Below, piece by piece: positions 12,425 to 22,561 of a stretch of 64,000 nt of DNA (position 1 is the first letter of the stretch; every line of letters begins with the position of its first letter). The stretch covers positions 1,055,310,432 through 1,055,374,431 of the forward strand of contig NC_064614.1 of the NCBI RefSeq assembly GCF_023898315.1, given 5' to 3'. Below the pieces are notes generated by a model that saw only the letters and a list, made by a program, of their open reading frames with translations, made no database searches and was not told the DNA's origin. Source of the stretch: Schistocerca nitens (lineage: Eukaryota > Arthropoda > Insecta > Orthoptera > Acrididae). Position numbers and translations under genes: made by a program.

Positions 12425-12650
12425 TTCTTTTCGTAGGTGGGAGGACTGGAACGGGGAGCACTCGTGAAGCCAACTGAAGAGCTACGTGAACTGGAACTAG
12501 CGGCCCCAATGTACGGGAAGTCGACGAGGGCCAGGAGAGTGGTGTGCCGACACTATGCTCCTGCGGACAGTGTCCAGATGACGCCATTAGGAAGAGAATG
12601 ACGCAACGGCCGGCCGGGGTAGTGTGGTCCTCCGGACCCGATCGCCGAAG
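12425..12650 (+). mobile_element. SINE-7 (5S-family) body, head missing
   Basis: This plus-strand segment matches the complement of the body of the 5S-derived SINE at 23105-23406. Landmarks in order are ggggagcactcg, aactgaagagctacgtga, gaactagcggcc, gccaggagagtggtgtgc and ggtcctccggacc. The 5S-like head is absent, so it is 5' truncated. Confidence 0.6.
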
Positions 12651-13132
12651 TAGTCTTTGTAATCCACTACACTACTCAATTGCCGGTGGTTAGAAACGAA
12701 TAAGGTTTTTCTATGAATCGTAGCGCCATCAGTGGTACTAAATAAGACATTCGCACAACACAAATCTGTTTTTCAATATCCGAGAGTAAAAAGAAAGAAG
12801 AACTGATCCCGGGAAGTATGGAAAAAATGGCTAGAATTCCAGGATGATACTTACACAATATTGCCAACTATGCCCCGATTTTTTTTATTGTAAACTACAG
12901 CAAATTCAGTTACGTTAGCTATTAAATGAACACTTTCCTCTAACGTAATAATAGAACTATTGATATATCACGAGACTGAAACGAATGTCAACTTCCTTCA
13001 TGCAAGGGAGCCTGTATTTTTCATTTCGAGACCAGTTTGATAAAAATAGACGAAAGGACGTATTGGAGATGGAGATATTTTTTATTTATACATTACTTCC
13101 AAAATTACATTATAACTTCAAAACCTGTAAGA
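12651..13132. other. anonymous DNA
   Basis: AT-rich sequence with short frames on both strands. Nothing was recognised. Confidence 0.45.
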
Positions 13133-13144
13133 AAACATTAGTAA

Positions 13145-13212
13145 AGAAACATCCTGGCAGATTAAAACTGTGTGCCCGACCGGGACTCGAACGCGGGAAA
13201 ATCTCATTCTGG
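13145..13212 (-). mobile_element. SINE-5 fragment with target duplication
   Basis: A 68-bp insert containing gcagattaaaactgtgtgcc and the box B complement gggactcgaacgcggg, homologous to the SINE at 57798-58260. It is flanked by perfect 12-bp direct repeats aaacattagtaa at 13133-13144 and 13213-13224, so it inserted as a very short copy. Confidence 0.8.
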
Positions 13213-13240
13213 AAACATTAGTAATGCTCTAGTGGTTTTG

Positions 13241-13444
13241 TGTTAAAATGGTTCAAATGGCTCTGAGTAATATGGGACTTAACATCTGGGGTCATCAGTC
13301 CCCTAGAACTTAGAACTACTTACACCTAACTAACCGAAGGACACCACACACATCCATGCCCGAGGCAGGATTCGAACCTGCGACCGTAGCGGTCGCGCGG
13401 TTCCAAACTGAAGAGCGTAGAACCGGTCGGCCACACCGGCCGGC
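13241..13444 (-). mobile_element. SINE-1 copy, near full length
   Basis: A minus-strand copy with complete tail and tRNA-like head. In plus-strand reading it goes from ttcaaatggctctgag to the terminal ggccggc. Box B is the complement of ggattcgaacc (about 13368) and the box A region is the complement of ccggtcggccac (about 13424). The flanks share gttttg (13235-13240 and 13445-13450), a short probable target duplication. The head is Leu/Ser-tRNA-like and supplies an internal RNA polymerase III promoter. Confidence 0.9.
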
Positions 13445-13739
13445 GTTTTGAATTACATTAATAAACGGATGAAAGTCATCCCTCCAGACACTCTGCAAAA
13501 ATAACGACACTGAAATGGAGGATGAAACAGAAACAGAAATACTAAAGTGTTTTTCTAAGGCTCTTTCACAGAAGAATTCTCACACGATAAAAGAAAATAT
13601 ATGATAGGGAAATAAGTGACCATTGTGTACAAAAGCAACTGAACTCGCTCAATAGAGGGTAATAAACGGGGTATCACTACGATTCTACATATAGTATGGG
13701 AAAGAACTTTCCCTTCTTCCTGCAGCGGTGTACCGTAGG

Positions 13740-14219
13740 CCTGTGGAGGAACTAAGTGTTCCTCATAACATTTAAAAAGTATCGTCGTAGAGACACCAAG
13801 TACTATAGGCCTAAATCTATGACGTCAGTCAGTTGTGTAATTACGGAACATGTTTTACGCCCGCGTATTGTGACACTTGTGGAGTCCGAAAATCTCCAGT
13901 GTAGAAATCAATGTGGGCTCCGAAACAACTATCGCGTGAAATTCAGCTCACTCTGTTCGCCCACGAGATCCAGAAAGCAACAGATTCAGGCGGCCCGGTA
14001 GATACCACATTCCGTGTCTTTCCGGAGGCATCCGATTCAATTCCAAAATGCCGCCTAACGAACAAACTACGAGCGTAAAGAAAATCAGATCAAATGTGTG
14101 ACTGGATAAGAGTTTCTAGCAAACAGCACGCCGTTCTGAACTGGCAGAAGTTTTCAGACGCAAAAGTAATTTCGGACATATGTCAGAGGAGTGTTATAAG
14201 ATCATTTGTTTTCACAATA
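13740..14219 (+). pseudogene. non-LTR RT fragment, upstream half
   Basis: The plus strand encodes the early palm and fingers part of a non-LTR reverse transcriptase. KYRRRDTKYYRPKSMTSVSC starts at 13774, then EHVLRPRIVTLVESENLQCR follows, and after a frame change HEIQKATDSGGPVDTTF. It stops at 14219 in sequence equivalent to SVIRSFVFTI, the block before YINDL. The continuation (INDLD and downstream) begins at 17962, after two intervening elements. In family members the joined region reads as one RT domain. It has many frame changes and is dead. Confidence 0.75.
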
Positions 14220-15833
14220 TATGAGGGCTATTCGGAACGTAAGGTCCGATCGACCGAGAAATGGAAACTACTGTGCAAAACCAAAAAATGTTCATTTGAA
14301 GCACTCGGCTGCACCTTCCAGTTACTTCTCTACACAGTCGCCGCTCCGATTTAGATATCTGTCACAGCGTTTTAATAATTTTCCAGTGCCCTAGTAATAG
14401 AAGGCAGCCGCCGTGCTTTCCGCCAATTATCAGCGCTAGCCTATGGCCCGTTGACTGTGCTAAAGTTTTGTCTTCATAGCTAGCGGTTCATGTGAGCGGA
14501 GAGCACGGGGAGCCAATTACGGGCTGTGTCGTGAGTGCTCCAACACTTCCCATCGAAAACGCTGCAGGAGCATCTTCATTGCTCCTGCAGAGAGCAGCCA
14601 AGAACTTTCATGAAAAAGAAAAGGCATAACAGCTACCTTATGTGAGCTGCACGACATCAGGGGAAATCTCTCACCAGGCACTCATACTATTTTTTTTTTC
14701 CTTTATTGAATTTCAATTCCCCCCGAAGGGGGCGGGCTGGCAGCAGCTTAGTATGCCGCTCTTCAGCCGACAGATTTTGTGACAAAGATCAAGAGAACAA
14801 ATAATAACAAAACAGGCGATAAAATCGGAGACTTAGAGAGTAACAAGGCGGAAAGAAATCGTGGAACTTAAAACAACAACAGAGGGATGATGATGCTAAT
14901 AAAAATACATACGAAGCAGACAGGGAAAACAATAGACAATTAAAAAAACACGGCGACAGTCTGGATTCTGTTCGCAAAAGACATAAAATTCACACCTAGC
15001 GACAGCATGGTTTCTGTTCGCAACACGAGAAAGACAAACAACACTGAATAGTCACCGGAACACTGCACTAAAAAGTTGGCAAATGTGACACCACAGTCGA
15101 GAGCAGGTGGGGGGAAACTGGACAGAAGATGGGAAAACAAAAGAAAGGGGGGAAAGGAGAGTAAAAGCGAAGGGGGGAACCGGGAAAGGAGCTGATGGAG
15201 GATGAGGACCCAGAAGAGGGATGGGGGGCAGACGCGACAGGGAGTGGGGTAGGCAGAGGAGGGGAATACAAAAGGACTGGGGGGGAGAAGGGAGGTAGGG
15301 AGAGGTTTAGTGGGGAGAAAACAGGACGGAAGGGGGGGGGGGGAAGAGGGAGCCCAGGGAAAGGACAGAGGAAAGGAGGGGGAGTGAGGATAAGAGTTGA
15401 TAGGAAGGATAAATGGAGGGAGAGAGGGCATCATCCGGGAGGGGGAGTTGACGGAAGCCACCTTGGGAAAGGAGATGGAGGGTGTAGAGATGGAGGGTAG
15501 GAGGGGGACAACGGTGAAGACGTGGCAGGGGGCGGGGATGGGAGAGGAGAGGAGCAACCAGGGGGTGAGGGGGTTCAAGACGGCGGGAGGTGTAGAGGAT
15601 GCGGATATGTTCGAGGAATAGGAGCAGATGGGGGAAAGGAGCACTCATACTAGGTGGGAGAAACTACTTATGTAGACATTTTCCCGTCCCCATTGTGAGC
15701 CAAAAACTGAAAAGAGCGGCTTGACGGACATGCTTGAGACACTACCCAAAATGTCTGTGCATAACTTCATCGGATTTTTACTGTGATTTAGATTTCCGTC
15801 CGACTGGACTTTATTTCCCGAACAGCTCTCGTA
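14220..15833. mobile_element. mariner-type MITE, split by a retrotransposon tail
   Basis: The two ends are inverted repeats of about 33 bp. The left end reads tatgagggctattcgg (14220-) and the complement of the right end reads tacgagagctgttcgg (15833 backwards); agreement extends through gtaaggtcc/ataaagtcc with about eight mismatches. A TA lies at each border. With the inserted 951-bp retrotransposon tail and its duplicate removed, the element is about 650 bp and has no transposase frame, so it is non-autonomous. It sits inside the RT fragment that resumes at 17962. Confidence 0.75.
14690..15640 (-). mobile_element. 5'-truncated non-LTR element (3' region, poly-A)
   Basis: The minus-strand copy begins with a poly-T (poly-A on its own strand) at 14690 and extends through the 3' untranslated part into G- and A-rich sequence that is pyrimidine-rich on the coding strand. 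It is flanked by perfect 12-bp direct repeats gcactcatacta at 14678-14689 and 15641-15652. Poly-A tail, 5' truncation and variable-length target duplication together are the signature of target-primed reverse transcription. The 234-codon minus-strand frame (14940-15644) is a Pro/Ser/Leu low-complexity translation of this UTR-like sequence, not a host gene. Confidence 0.85.
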
Positions 15834-16169
15834 TACAGGTTGGTCCAATGATTGTGACCGGGCAAAGTATCTCACGAAATAAGCATCAAACGAAAAATCT
15901 GCAAAGAACGAAACTCGTCTAGCTTGAAGGGAGAAACCAGATGGCGCTATGGTTGGCCCGCTAGATGGCGTTGCCATAGGTCAAACGTATATCAACTGCG
16001 TTTTTTAAAAATAGGAACCCCCATTTTTATTACATATTCGTGTAGTACGTAAAGAAATATAAATGTTGTAGTTGGACCACATTTTTCGCTTTATAATAGA
16101 TGGCGCTGTAATAGTCACAAACGTATAAGTACGTGGTATCACGTAACATTCCGCCAGTCCGGACGGTAT

Positions 16170-17256
16170 TTGCTTCGTGATACATTACCAGTGTTAAAAT
16201 GGATTACGGAAAAGGTCGATATCGTGTTGATGTACGGCTATTGTGATCAAAATGCCCAAGGGGCCTGTACTATGTATGCTGCTCGGTATCATGGGCGACT
16301 TCATCCAAGTATCCGGACCGTTCGCCGGATGGTTACGTTATTTAAGGAAACAGGAAGTGTTCAGCCACATGTGAAACGTCAGCCACGACCTGCAGCAAAT
16401 GGTGACGCCCAAGTAGGTGTTTTAGGTGCTGTCGCGGCTAATCTGCACATCCGTAGCAGACAAACTGCGCGAGAATCGGGAATCTAAAAAATGTCGATGT
16501 AGAGAATGCTACATCAACATCGATTGCACCCGTACCATATTTCTATGCACGAGGAATTGCATGGCGACGACTTTGAACGACGTGTACAGTTCTGCCACTG
16601 GGCACAAGAGAAATTACGGGACGACGACAGATTTTTTTGCACGCGTTCTATTTTGCGACGAAGCGTCATTCACCAACAGCGATAACGTAAACCGACGTAA
16701 TATCCACTATTGGGGAACGGAAAATCCACGATGGCTGCGACAAGTGGAACATCTGCGACCTTGGCGGGTTAATGTATGGTGCGGCATTTTGGGAGGAAGG
16801 ATAATTGGCCCCCATTTTATCGATGGCAGTCTAAATGGTGCAATGTATGCTGATTTCCTACGTAATGTTCTACCCATGTTACTACAAGATGTTTCACTGC
16901 ATGACAGAATGGCGATGTACTTCCAACATGATGTATGTCCGGCACATAGCTCACGTGCTGTTGAAGCGGTATTGAATAGCATATTTCATGACAGGTGGAT
17001 TAGTCGTCGAAGCACCATACCATGGCCAGCACGTTCACCGGATCTGACGTCCCCGGATTTCTTTCTGTGGGGAAAGTTGAAGGATATTTGCTATCGTGAT
17101 CCACCGACAACGCCTGACAACATGCGTCAGCACATTGTCAATGCATGTGCGAACATTCCGGAAGGCGAACTACTCGCTGTTGAGAGGAATGTCGTTACAC
17201 GTATTGTCAACTACAATGAGGTTAACGGACATCATTTTGAGCATTTATTGCGTTAA
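16170..17256 (+). pseudogene. DD41D transposase, three lesions
   Basis: A DDE/D transposase. The N-terminal part has a helix-turn-helix of the type annotated as DUF4817: VDIVLMYGYCDQNAQG, then RLHPSIRTVRRMVTLFKETG. Two in-frame stops interrupt it (16485 and 16500). The same frame then resumes as HGDDFERRVQFCHW and fails at a run of seven T (16632-16638), where the reading shifts by one. The catalytic part is well preserved: FCDEASF with Asp at 16657, FQHD with Asp at 16930, and SPDLTSPDFFLWG with the last Asp at 17056. That places 41 residues between the second and third acids. The end reads VNGHHFEHLLR. It is dead as it stands, but the lesions are few. A 276-codon open frame covers the C-terminal part. 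Confidence 0.85.
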
Positions 17257-17650
17257 TGTGGTATTTACAGGTAATCACGCTGTAACAGCATGCGTTCTCA
17301 GAGGTACATGTATCACATTGGAACAACCGAAGTAAAATGTTCTAACGTATCTACGTTCTGTATTTTAATTTAAAAAACCTACCTGTTACCAACTGTTCGT
17401 CTAAAATTGTGAGCCATATGTTTGTGACTATTACAGCACCATCTATTACAAAGCGGAAAAAGTGGTCCAACTAAAACATTCATATTTCTTTACGTACTAC
17501 ACGAATATGTAATAAAATATGGGGGTTCCTATTTAAAAAAACGCAGTTGATATCCGTTTGACCTATGGCAGCGCCATCTAGCGGGCCAACCGTATCGCCA
17601 TCTGTTTTCCCCTTCAAGCTAGACAAGTTTCGTTCTTTGTAGTTTTTTCG

Positions 17651-17889
17651 GTTGGTTGGTTGGTTTGGGGAAGGAGACCAGACAGCGTGGTCATCGGTCT
17701 CATCGAATTAGGGAAGGAATGGGGAAGGAATTCGGCCGTGCCCTTTCAGAGGAACCATCCCGGCATTTGCCTGGAGTGATTTAGGGAAATCACGGAAAAC
17801 CTAAATCAGGATGGCCGGACGCGGGATTGAACCGTCGTCCTCCCGAATGCGAGTCCAGTGTCTAACCACTGCGCCACCTCGCTCGGTTG
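17651..17889 (-). mobile_element. SINE-4 inserted in the right TIR
   Basis: A minus-strand tRNA-headed SINE. The complement starts accgagcgaggtggcgcagt (box A) and continues to gacggttcaatcccgcgtcc (box B), then the ggccatcctgatttaggttt body. It is flanked by perfect 13-bp repeats tgtagttttttcg (17638-17650 and 17890-17902). It inserted after the DD41D element had settled, because it splits that element's right terminus. Confidence 0.92.
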
Positions 17890-17961
17890 TGTAGTTTTTT
17901 CGTTTGACGCTTATTTCGTGAGATATTTGGCTCGGTCACGATCAATGGACCACCCTGTATA

Positions 17962-18738
17962 AATGACCTAGATTAAAAGTCGGAAATTCCGGGCGGCTTT
18001 CTGCGGATGCTACTGTTCTACACAGAGAAGTCGCGAAATGAAGTTAGAGCTGCATAGAATCGACTCTTGGTGCAGGGAGTGGGAACAGATCTTAAACAAA
18101 TTTAGCGCGTTGTGAATACTTAGACAGAATGATTCTTTATTGTATGAATACACAGCTGCAGAAAAATCACTGGAAGCAGTTGCTTTCATAAAATATCTAG
18201 CAGCACGTGTATGGAGTGACATGAAGTGTAACGAATACACAAAATTAATCGCTAGTAAGGCAGATGCCAGACTGATATTCAGTGGAAGAACCCTCAGGAA
18301 ACGTTGTCCATGAACAAAGAAAGTAGCTTACAAAACATTTATTCGAGCGATACTTCAACACTGCTCGTCAATTTGGGATACGTACCAGATAGGATTCATA
18401 GACGAAATAGAGAAACTCCATCGAACACAAGTGCATTTCGTTGCAACTTCATGCGGTAAGCACGAGATGATGAACCAACTCCAATAGTAGACCATCCAAT
18501 ACAGGCGTTCTTCTTCACAGTGTGGTTTATTCTTTAAGTTCCAAGAGAACACGTTCTTAGAAGAGTCAACAAATGTATTACGTTCTCCTGCTTATATCTC
18601 GCAAAAAAATCATGAAGGTGCAATTACATAGAGCCACACGGAGGCTTATCGGCAATCTTTTTTCCCCCAATCTCTTCGCTGCTGGAACAGTAGCACACAC
18701 CCCATGGTGGCTTGCAGGGCATAGAAATAGATGTAATC
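17962..18738 (+). pseudogene. non-LTR RT fragment, downstream half
   Basis: Continuation of the RT begun at 13740. It opens with the equivalent of INDLD, then carries the C-terminal blocks in broken frames: a KADARLIFSGRTLRK-like block near 18255, a TFIRAILQHCSSIWDTYQ-like block near 18340, and ends near 18704-18738 with ggtggcttgcagggcatag and a tagatgta-like terminal repeat. Order and spacing match the copies at 5341 and 38638. Many stops; dead. Confidence 0.75.
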
Positions 18739-20636
18739 TCAAAAAAGCCATTCTCATGTCATTCATGCATAAGCACTTGTCTGACGGAAACGGAACACAA
18801 GGCACTCTGCAGCAACAGGTAGCGTGTTCGGTACTGCCTACACGACGGATTGAAAAGAACCTACATAAGAAATCAGTGTGCACATACAGGCAACAGGGCG
18901 GTATTTGTTCGCAATAATGATGCAGAGAAGTACAAACATGTGAGTTACTGCCATTGAGGTGCAAGTCAATAAATCATTCAATCCTGGGGAGGAGAATCGG
19001 ATAAACGAAGGGCAAATTTCATCTCAGTTGCTCTCATTGGGCTAGTAAAAATAAAAAGAATTCCAATCTCACAAGCCGTACTTTGACAGTCTCCGTGGAG
19101 TTGCAAGACAGAAATTACCTACCTGCCAGACCTATTAGCTCATGTGGCACTGCTGTACAGAAAATTTGTCGTCAGCCTGTCAGGGGTTAAAATGGTTACC
19201 AGCGCAATTGGATTAAGGGCTGTCGAGCAAAGGGCTTTGCTGTCGACCTTCACTAACTTGGCGTTAAATTAGTCTGGCGTGAGTTTTAAAACGTAATAAA
19301 TGTTCGCAGGTGCTCTCGGTGGAATAACCCTCCAACGAAATCATGTCAGTTTTCACCTTAGAGCCCTCAATAATTTTGTGTGGCCTCAATTAGCGACAGG
19401 ATTAAGTTAACGGCCTCTAACGAAGTGTTCGTCATCGTATCGCTTGCCTGATAACCGCTACACTGAACGTCCTAAAAAATCACCAGCTCAAATTTTAATG
19501 GAAATTGTTCAGAAGACAGAACATCATCTAAAAAGAAAAGACATTACAGTGATCCAACATAAAAAATACAAAAACGTATAAAAGACATTTTCGTTCAACA
19601 GTGTCATAGACGTTCGGTATAGCAACGACTTTAGTAATATTACTGCTCATTCTTCGAAAAACGCTCGTAAAAGACTTGCTGAAATGTTGCGTAACTGATT
19701 TTGCAGTATACATCAAAAAGGCCTTTCAGCGCCTTTAATGCGAATATTTGATAGTTCATTCCAGATAATATTTCAAAATTATTGTGATGCTTTATGGCAG
19801 GGTTACATCATGAGTGGATGACCCTGGTCGAAAAATAAAATTACAGTGCATTTGGTAAGATTTGAGAGTAAGATATTATCTGCAAATGCCTTCTCACCAG
19901 TATGCATCGATTTCGGAATTGCGTTACTAAAATTTCTGAATGCTTCATGTTGATTCACAGAAATAATTTGATATAAAAAATTGACGTTTAAATATCATAC
20001 TACAGCATAGCAACTCAAGAAAATTGAACGTCAACAGAAAACAAATTCCAAACCCAATCCATATCGCCTGATGGTAATCAGAAACGTAAACAGACAACGA
20101 ATAATATCATGTGTAACAAATCATATATGTATGAATATCTCAATATCATCTAGTTATAAAAACACTCTCTTGTTGGAAATTGGCCTTATGAAGCCATATG
20201 TACATTATAAAATAATCGATATATAGTGAAACTTTTACTGCAGCTACTTACTTCATGAAGTTCTCAGTAGATTTATACTTCATAACTACGAAATCAGTAC
20301 ATGGTGCTCTTTAGTCCAAACAAGTGGATTACAGAATTATTTTATGAATAATTAAATTTTTAAAGTTGAAAAACATAAATTGTGTTTTCTTATGCTGTCC
20401 GAATTTTATTTTGAAGTGTTTTTTGGCATATGGAGATAATATCACTTTTTTATTGTGATAGTCCATTAAGATGAAAACAAGCTCGAAATAAATATAAAAA
20501 AGCAGTTTGTTAGTTTTTCTTTCTTAAATATTACAGTATTCTACCAGGAAGTGTTAGGATAATCAACAACTACGATGATTAGCTCTAGATGATTGCCATC
20601 ATTTTTTAATATGAGGTTTAGAGTTATGTAACTTCA
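18739..20636. other. anonymous DNA
   Basis: Two opposing frames of 114 and 128 codons (18573-18964) partly overlap the retrotransposon 3' end and show no domain. From 19000 onward it is AT-rich, with no frame or repeat I can name. Confidence 0.45.
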
Positions 20637-20644
20637 AAACTAAC

Positions 20645-20878
20645 TGTTGTTGTGGTCTTCAGTCCTGAGACTGGTTTAATGCAGCTCTCCATGCTACTCT
20701 ATCCTCTGCAAGCTTCTTCATCTCCCAGTACCTACTGCAGCCTACATCCTTCTGAATCTGCTTAGTGTATTCATCTCTTGATCTCCATCTACGATTTTTA
20801 CCTTACACACTGCCCTCCTATAATAAATTGGTGATCCCTCGATGTCTCAGAACATGTTCTACCAACCGATCCCTTCTT
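20645..20878 (-). mobile_element. RTE-like non-LTR 3' end, 5' truncated
   Basis: The complement ends with the phrase ctggactgaagaccacaac, the same 3' end seen on the plus strand at 36420-36460. In plus-strand reading it begins gttgttgtggtcttcagtcc and continues to accaaccgatcccttctt. Direct repeats aaactaac flank it (20637-20644 and 20879-20886). Its 234 bp are the last part of the RT C-terminus plus the tail. Confidence 0.85.
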
Positions 20879-20886
20879 AAACTAAC

Positions 20887-21305
20887 AGAGAATGTAATAA
20901 AAAATAATTTGTTACAATGAACTAGAAACACACCAGACTTTGAAATTTACTGGAATTTGAAACTATTGTATGGTAAAAAGTATGTAGAAACTTGCGTTTG
21001 GAGGCGAGTGTTGTTCCAAAAAACATGCACTGTATCACAGATGCTTACTCTCCTCCGCATCTCAGTCCATCAGGAATAATTTTTATCTCCTAAAGTAGCT
21101 AGGATATGTGAATTGTGTCATTTACTTGATTCGTAAAAGTGGTATTACATTGACGAGATTTTCCAGCACTGGCTCATAAATGTGACTATTTGCTATAAAA
21201 GCATTACAAAGAGGGTTGAAACATAAAAAACAGTTAAACAAGAAGGCTAGTGAGGAAATCTACAGGTGTCAGTGACATTTAAAAAGAAAATGTTAGCCAC
21301 AGAGA
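20887..21305. other. anonymous DNA
   Basis: AT-rich sequence with no feature seen. It is immediately upstream of the CpG-rich segment. Confidence 0.5.
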
Positions 21306-21309
21306 ATGG

Positions 21310-21680
21310 CAGTAAGGCTCATAGGGCGCAGCGGTGCGCTGCGACGCTTGGAAGTCGGCGCGGCCGTTGGGCTGACCTTGAGGTGGTAGCGCGCCGGTAG
21401 GGGTGGCGTCTGGACCGGCTGCGGGCCGCTGGTGGCTGGTGGGTTGCGGCGTGGCGTGGTAGCGCGGCGCGTCGCGTCCTCTCAGCCCTGAGCGTCGCCG
21501 TCGGACTGGCGGGGGCGCGCCGGCGCTGGTGCCAGGCGCCGCCGCGCCGCAGCGCCACCGCTGCCGCCGCCTCGCGTTTGTCAGGGCGCGCAGGCGGCGG
21601 CCGCACAAAGGAGTGACCACTGCGCGCCGGAACGGCGGCACAGGCCGCACTGGCGCGAGAGTTTACCGACTGCGCATTTA
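21310..21680. promoter_or_regulatory. CpG-island-like segment
   Basis: About 370 bp of very GC-rich DNA packed with CpG dinucleotides (gcgccgccgcgccgcag, gcgcgcaggcggcggccgc and similar), bounded on both sides by AT-rich DNA. It is unlike any repeat copy in the window. Such segments in insects often mark unmethylated promoters or GC-rich first exons. Both strands contain long open frames, as expected from composition alone (155 and 123 codons on the minus strand, rich in Arg, Ala and Pro), so I do not call them as genes. It could instead be an uncharacterised GC-rich repeat. Confidence 0.45.
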
Positions 21681-21686
21681 GCCACC

Positions 21687-21806
21687 ATGAAAATTTACGG
21701 AGCGAGCAAAACTTGGCTCGCCCACATCGCGATGCGAGTGCCTCTCCAAGTAAATGACGGCGGTCACCGACCGATTTGTACCACACACACTGACATACAC
21801 GTTTGA
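21687..21806 (+). CDS. small ORF with strong Kozak context (hypothetical)
   Basis: A 39-codon frame starts at gccaccatga, an ideal initiation context, just downstream of the CpG-rich segment. It reads MKIYGASKTWLAHIAMRV and so on to a stop at 21804. An alternative is a first coding exon: ctccaagtaaatg at about 21746 contains a passable splice donor (gtaaat), which would leave about 20 codons. No domain, signal peptide or homologue is recognised. It may be chance. Confidence 0.2.
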   Translation: MKIYGASKTWLAHIAMRVPLQVNDGGHRPICTTHTDIHV

Positions 21807-22114
21807 CCTCGTCCTAAAACTGCCTGAGTTGAGCCTTGTTTCAAATATGTAACCAGATCTCTTTGTGAAGAAATGACTAGTTCTGATATACCATTTGTTT
21901 CGAATGTTGAGTGCTGTAATTATGGGATAGATCATTAGCAGCCTATCTTAGTGTAATAAAAAAAGTTTCTTCCGTATGCTTCATCAAGGGTACAACATTC
22001 AGGAATGAGGAACGTATGTAAGTGTATGTGTGTGTGTGTGTTTCAAGTTTACGTGCGCTCAACGGTGACACATTAAAAGAAACGAATGTGGATAAAATCG
22101 CTAAATTGTTGCAC

Positions 22115-22561
22115 ACATTGAAGATGGAACCTACCTGCCAGGCTAGCTGAGCGCATTAACGCGCTGCTTCCTGGAATTGGGTAGGCGCGCCGGCCACGGG
22201 TCAAATCCGCCTGGCGGATTAACGACGAGGGCCGGTGTGCTGGCCAGCCTGGATGTAGCTTTTAGGCGGTTTTCCGCATCCTCCTAGGTGAATACCAGGC
22301 TGGTCCCCATATCCCCCCTTAGTTACATGGCAGGCAGACATCTGAACACTTTCGTACTATTCCATGGATTACACTAGTCGCAGACAGTTGGGGTACATTA
22401 ATTCCTTCCCGGGTGGTACAGGGTGTACGGGGTGACGGCAGGAAGGGCATCTGGCCACCCCTTCAGCTAACATTGCCACATCTGATTAACCATGCTGACC
22501 CTTTGTATCCCCGGGAAAAACGGTACAAGCAAAAGAAAGAAACATTGAAGATGGAACCTAC
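22115..22561 (+). mobile_element. SINE-6 with 20-bp target duplication
   Basis: The element itself is 22135-22541 and the listed span includes the duplicated target. The 20-bp direct repeat acattgaagatggaacctac lies at 22115-22134 and 22542-22561. The head reads ggctagctgagcgcattaac (box A-like), followed by cacgggtcaaatccgcc (box B-like). The core shared with 9840-10340 follows (ggccagcctgg, taggcggttttccgc). The last 200 bp or so differ from the other copy. A purine-rich 3' end (aagcaaaagaaag) precedes the second repeat. Confidence 0.9.

Larger units (their letters stand above)
15834..17959 (+). mobile_element. DD41D Tc1/mariner element with ~300-bp TIRs
   Basis: The left terminus tacaggttggtccaatgatt (15834) is the inverted match of the right terminus, whose complement reads tacagggtggtccattgat from 17959. 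The inverted similarity continues inward for about 300 bp on each side, for example ggcgctgtaatagtcacaaa on the left and its complement on the right. A TA flanks each end (15832-15833 and 17960-17961), and the left TA is also the right TA of the neighbouring MITE. The right TIR is split by a SINE (17651-17889). Long TIRs enclose one decayed transposase gene. Confidence 0.85.

Noticed and set aside
14940..15644. 234-codon minus-strand open frame, the longest apart from transposases
   Set aside because: Its Pro/Ser/Leu/Phe composition comes from G/A-rich untranslated sequence of a 5'-truncated non-LTR element with poly-A and target duplication.
21279..21786. Minus-strand frames of 123 and 155 codons
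   Set aside because: They are open in overlapping frames because of the very high GC content, with Arg/Ala/Pro-rich low-complexity products and no domain.
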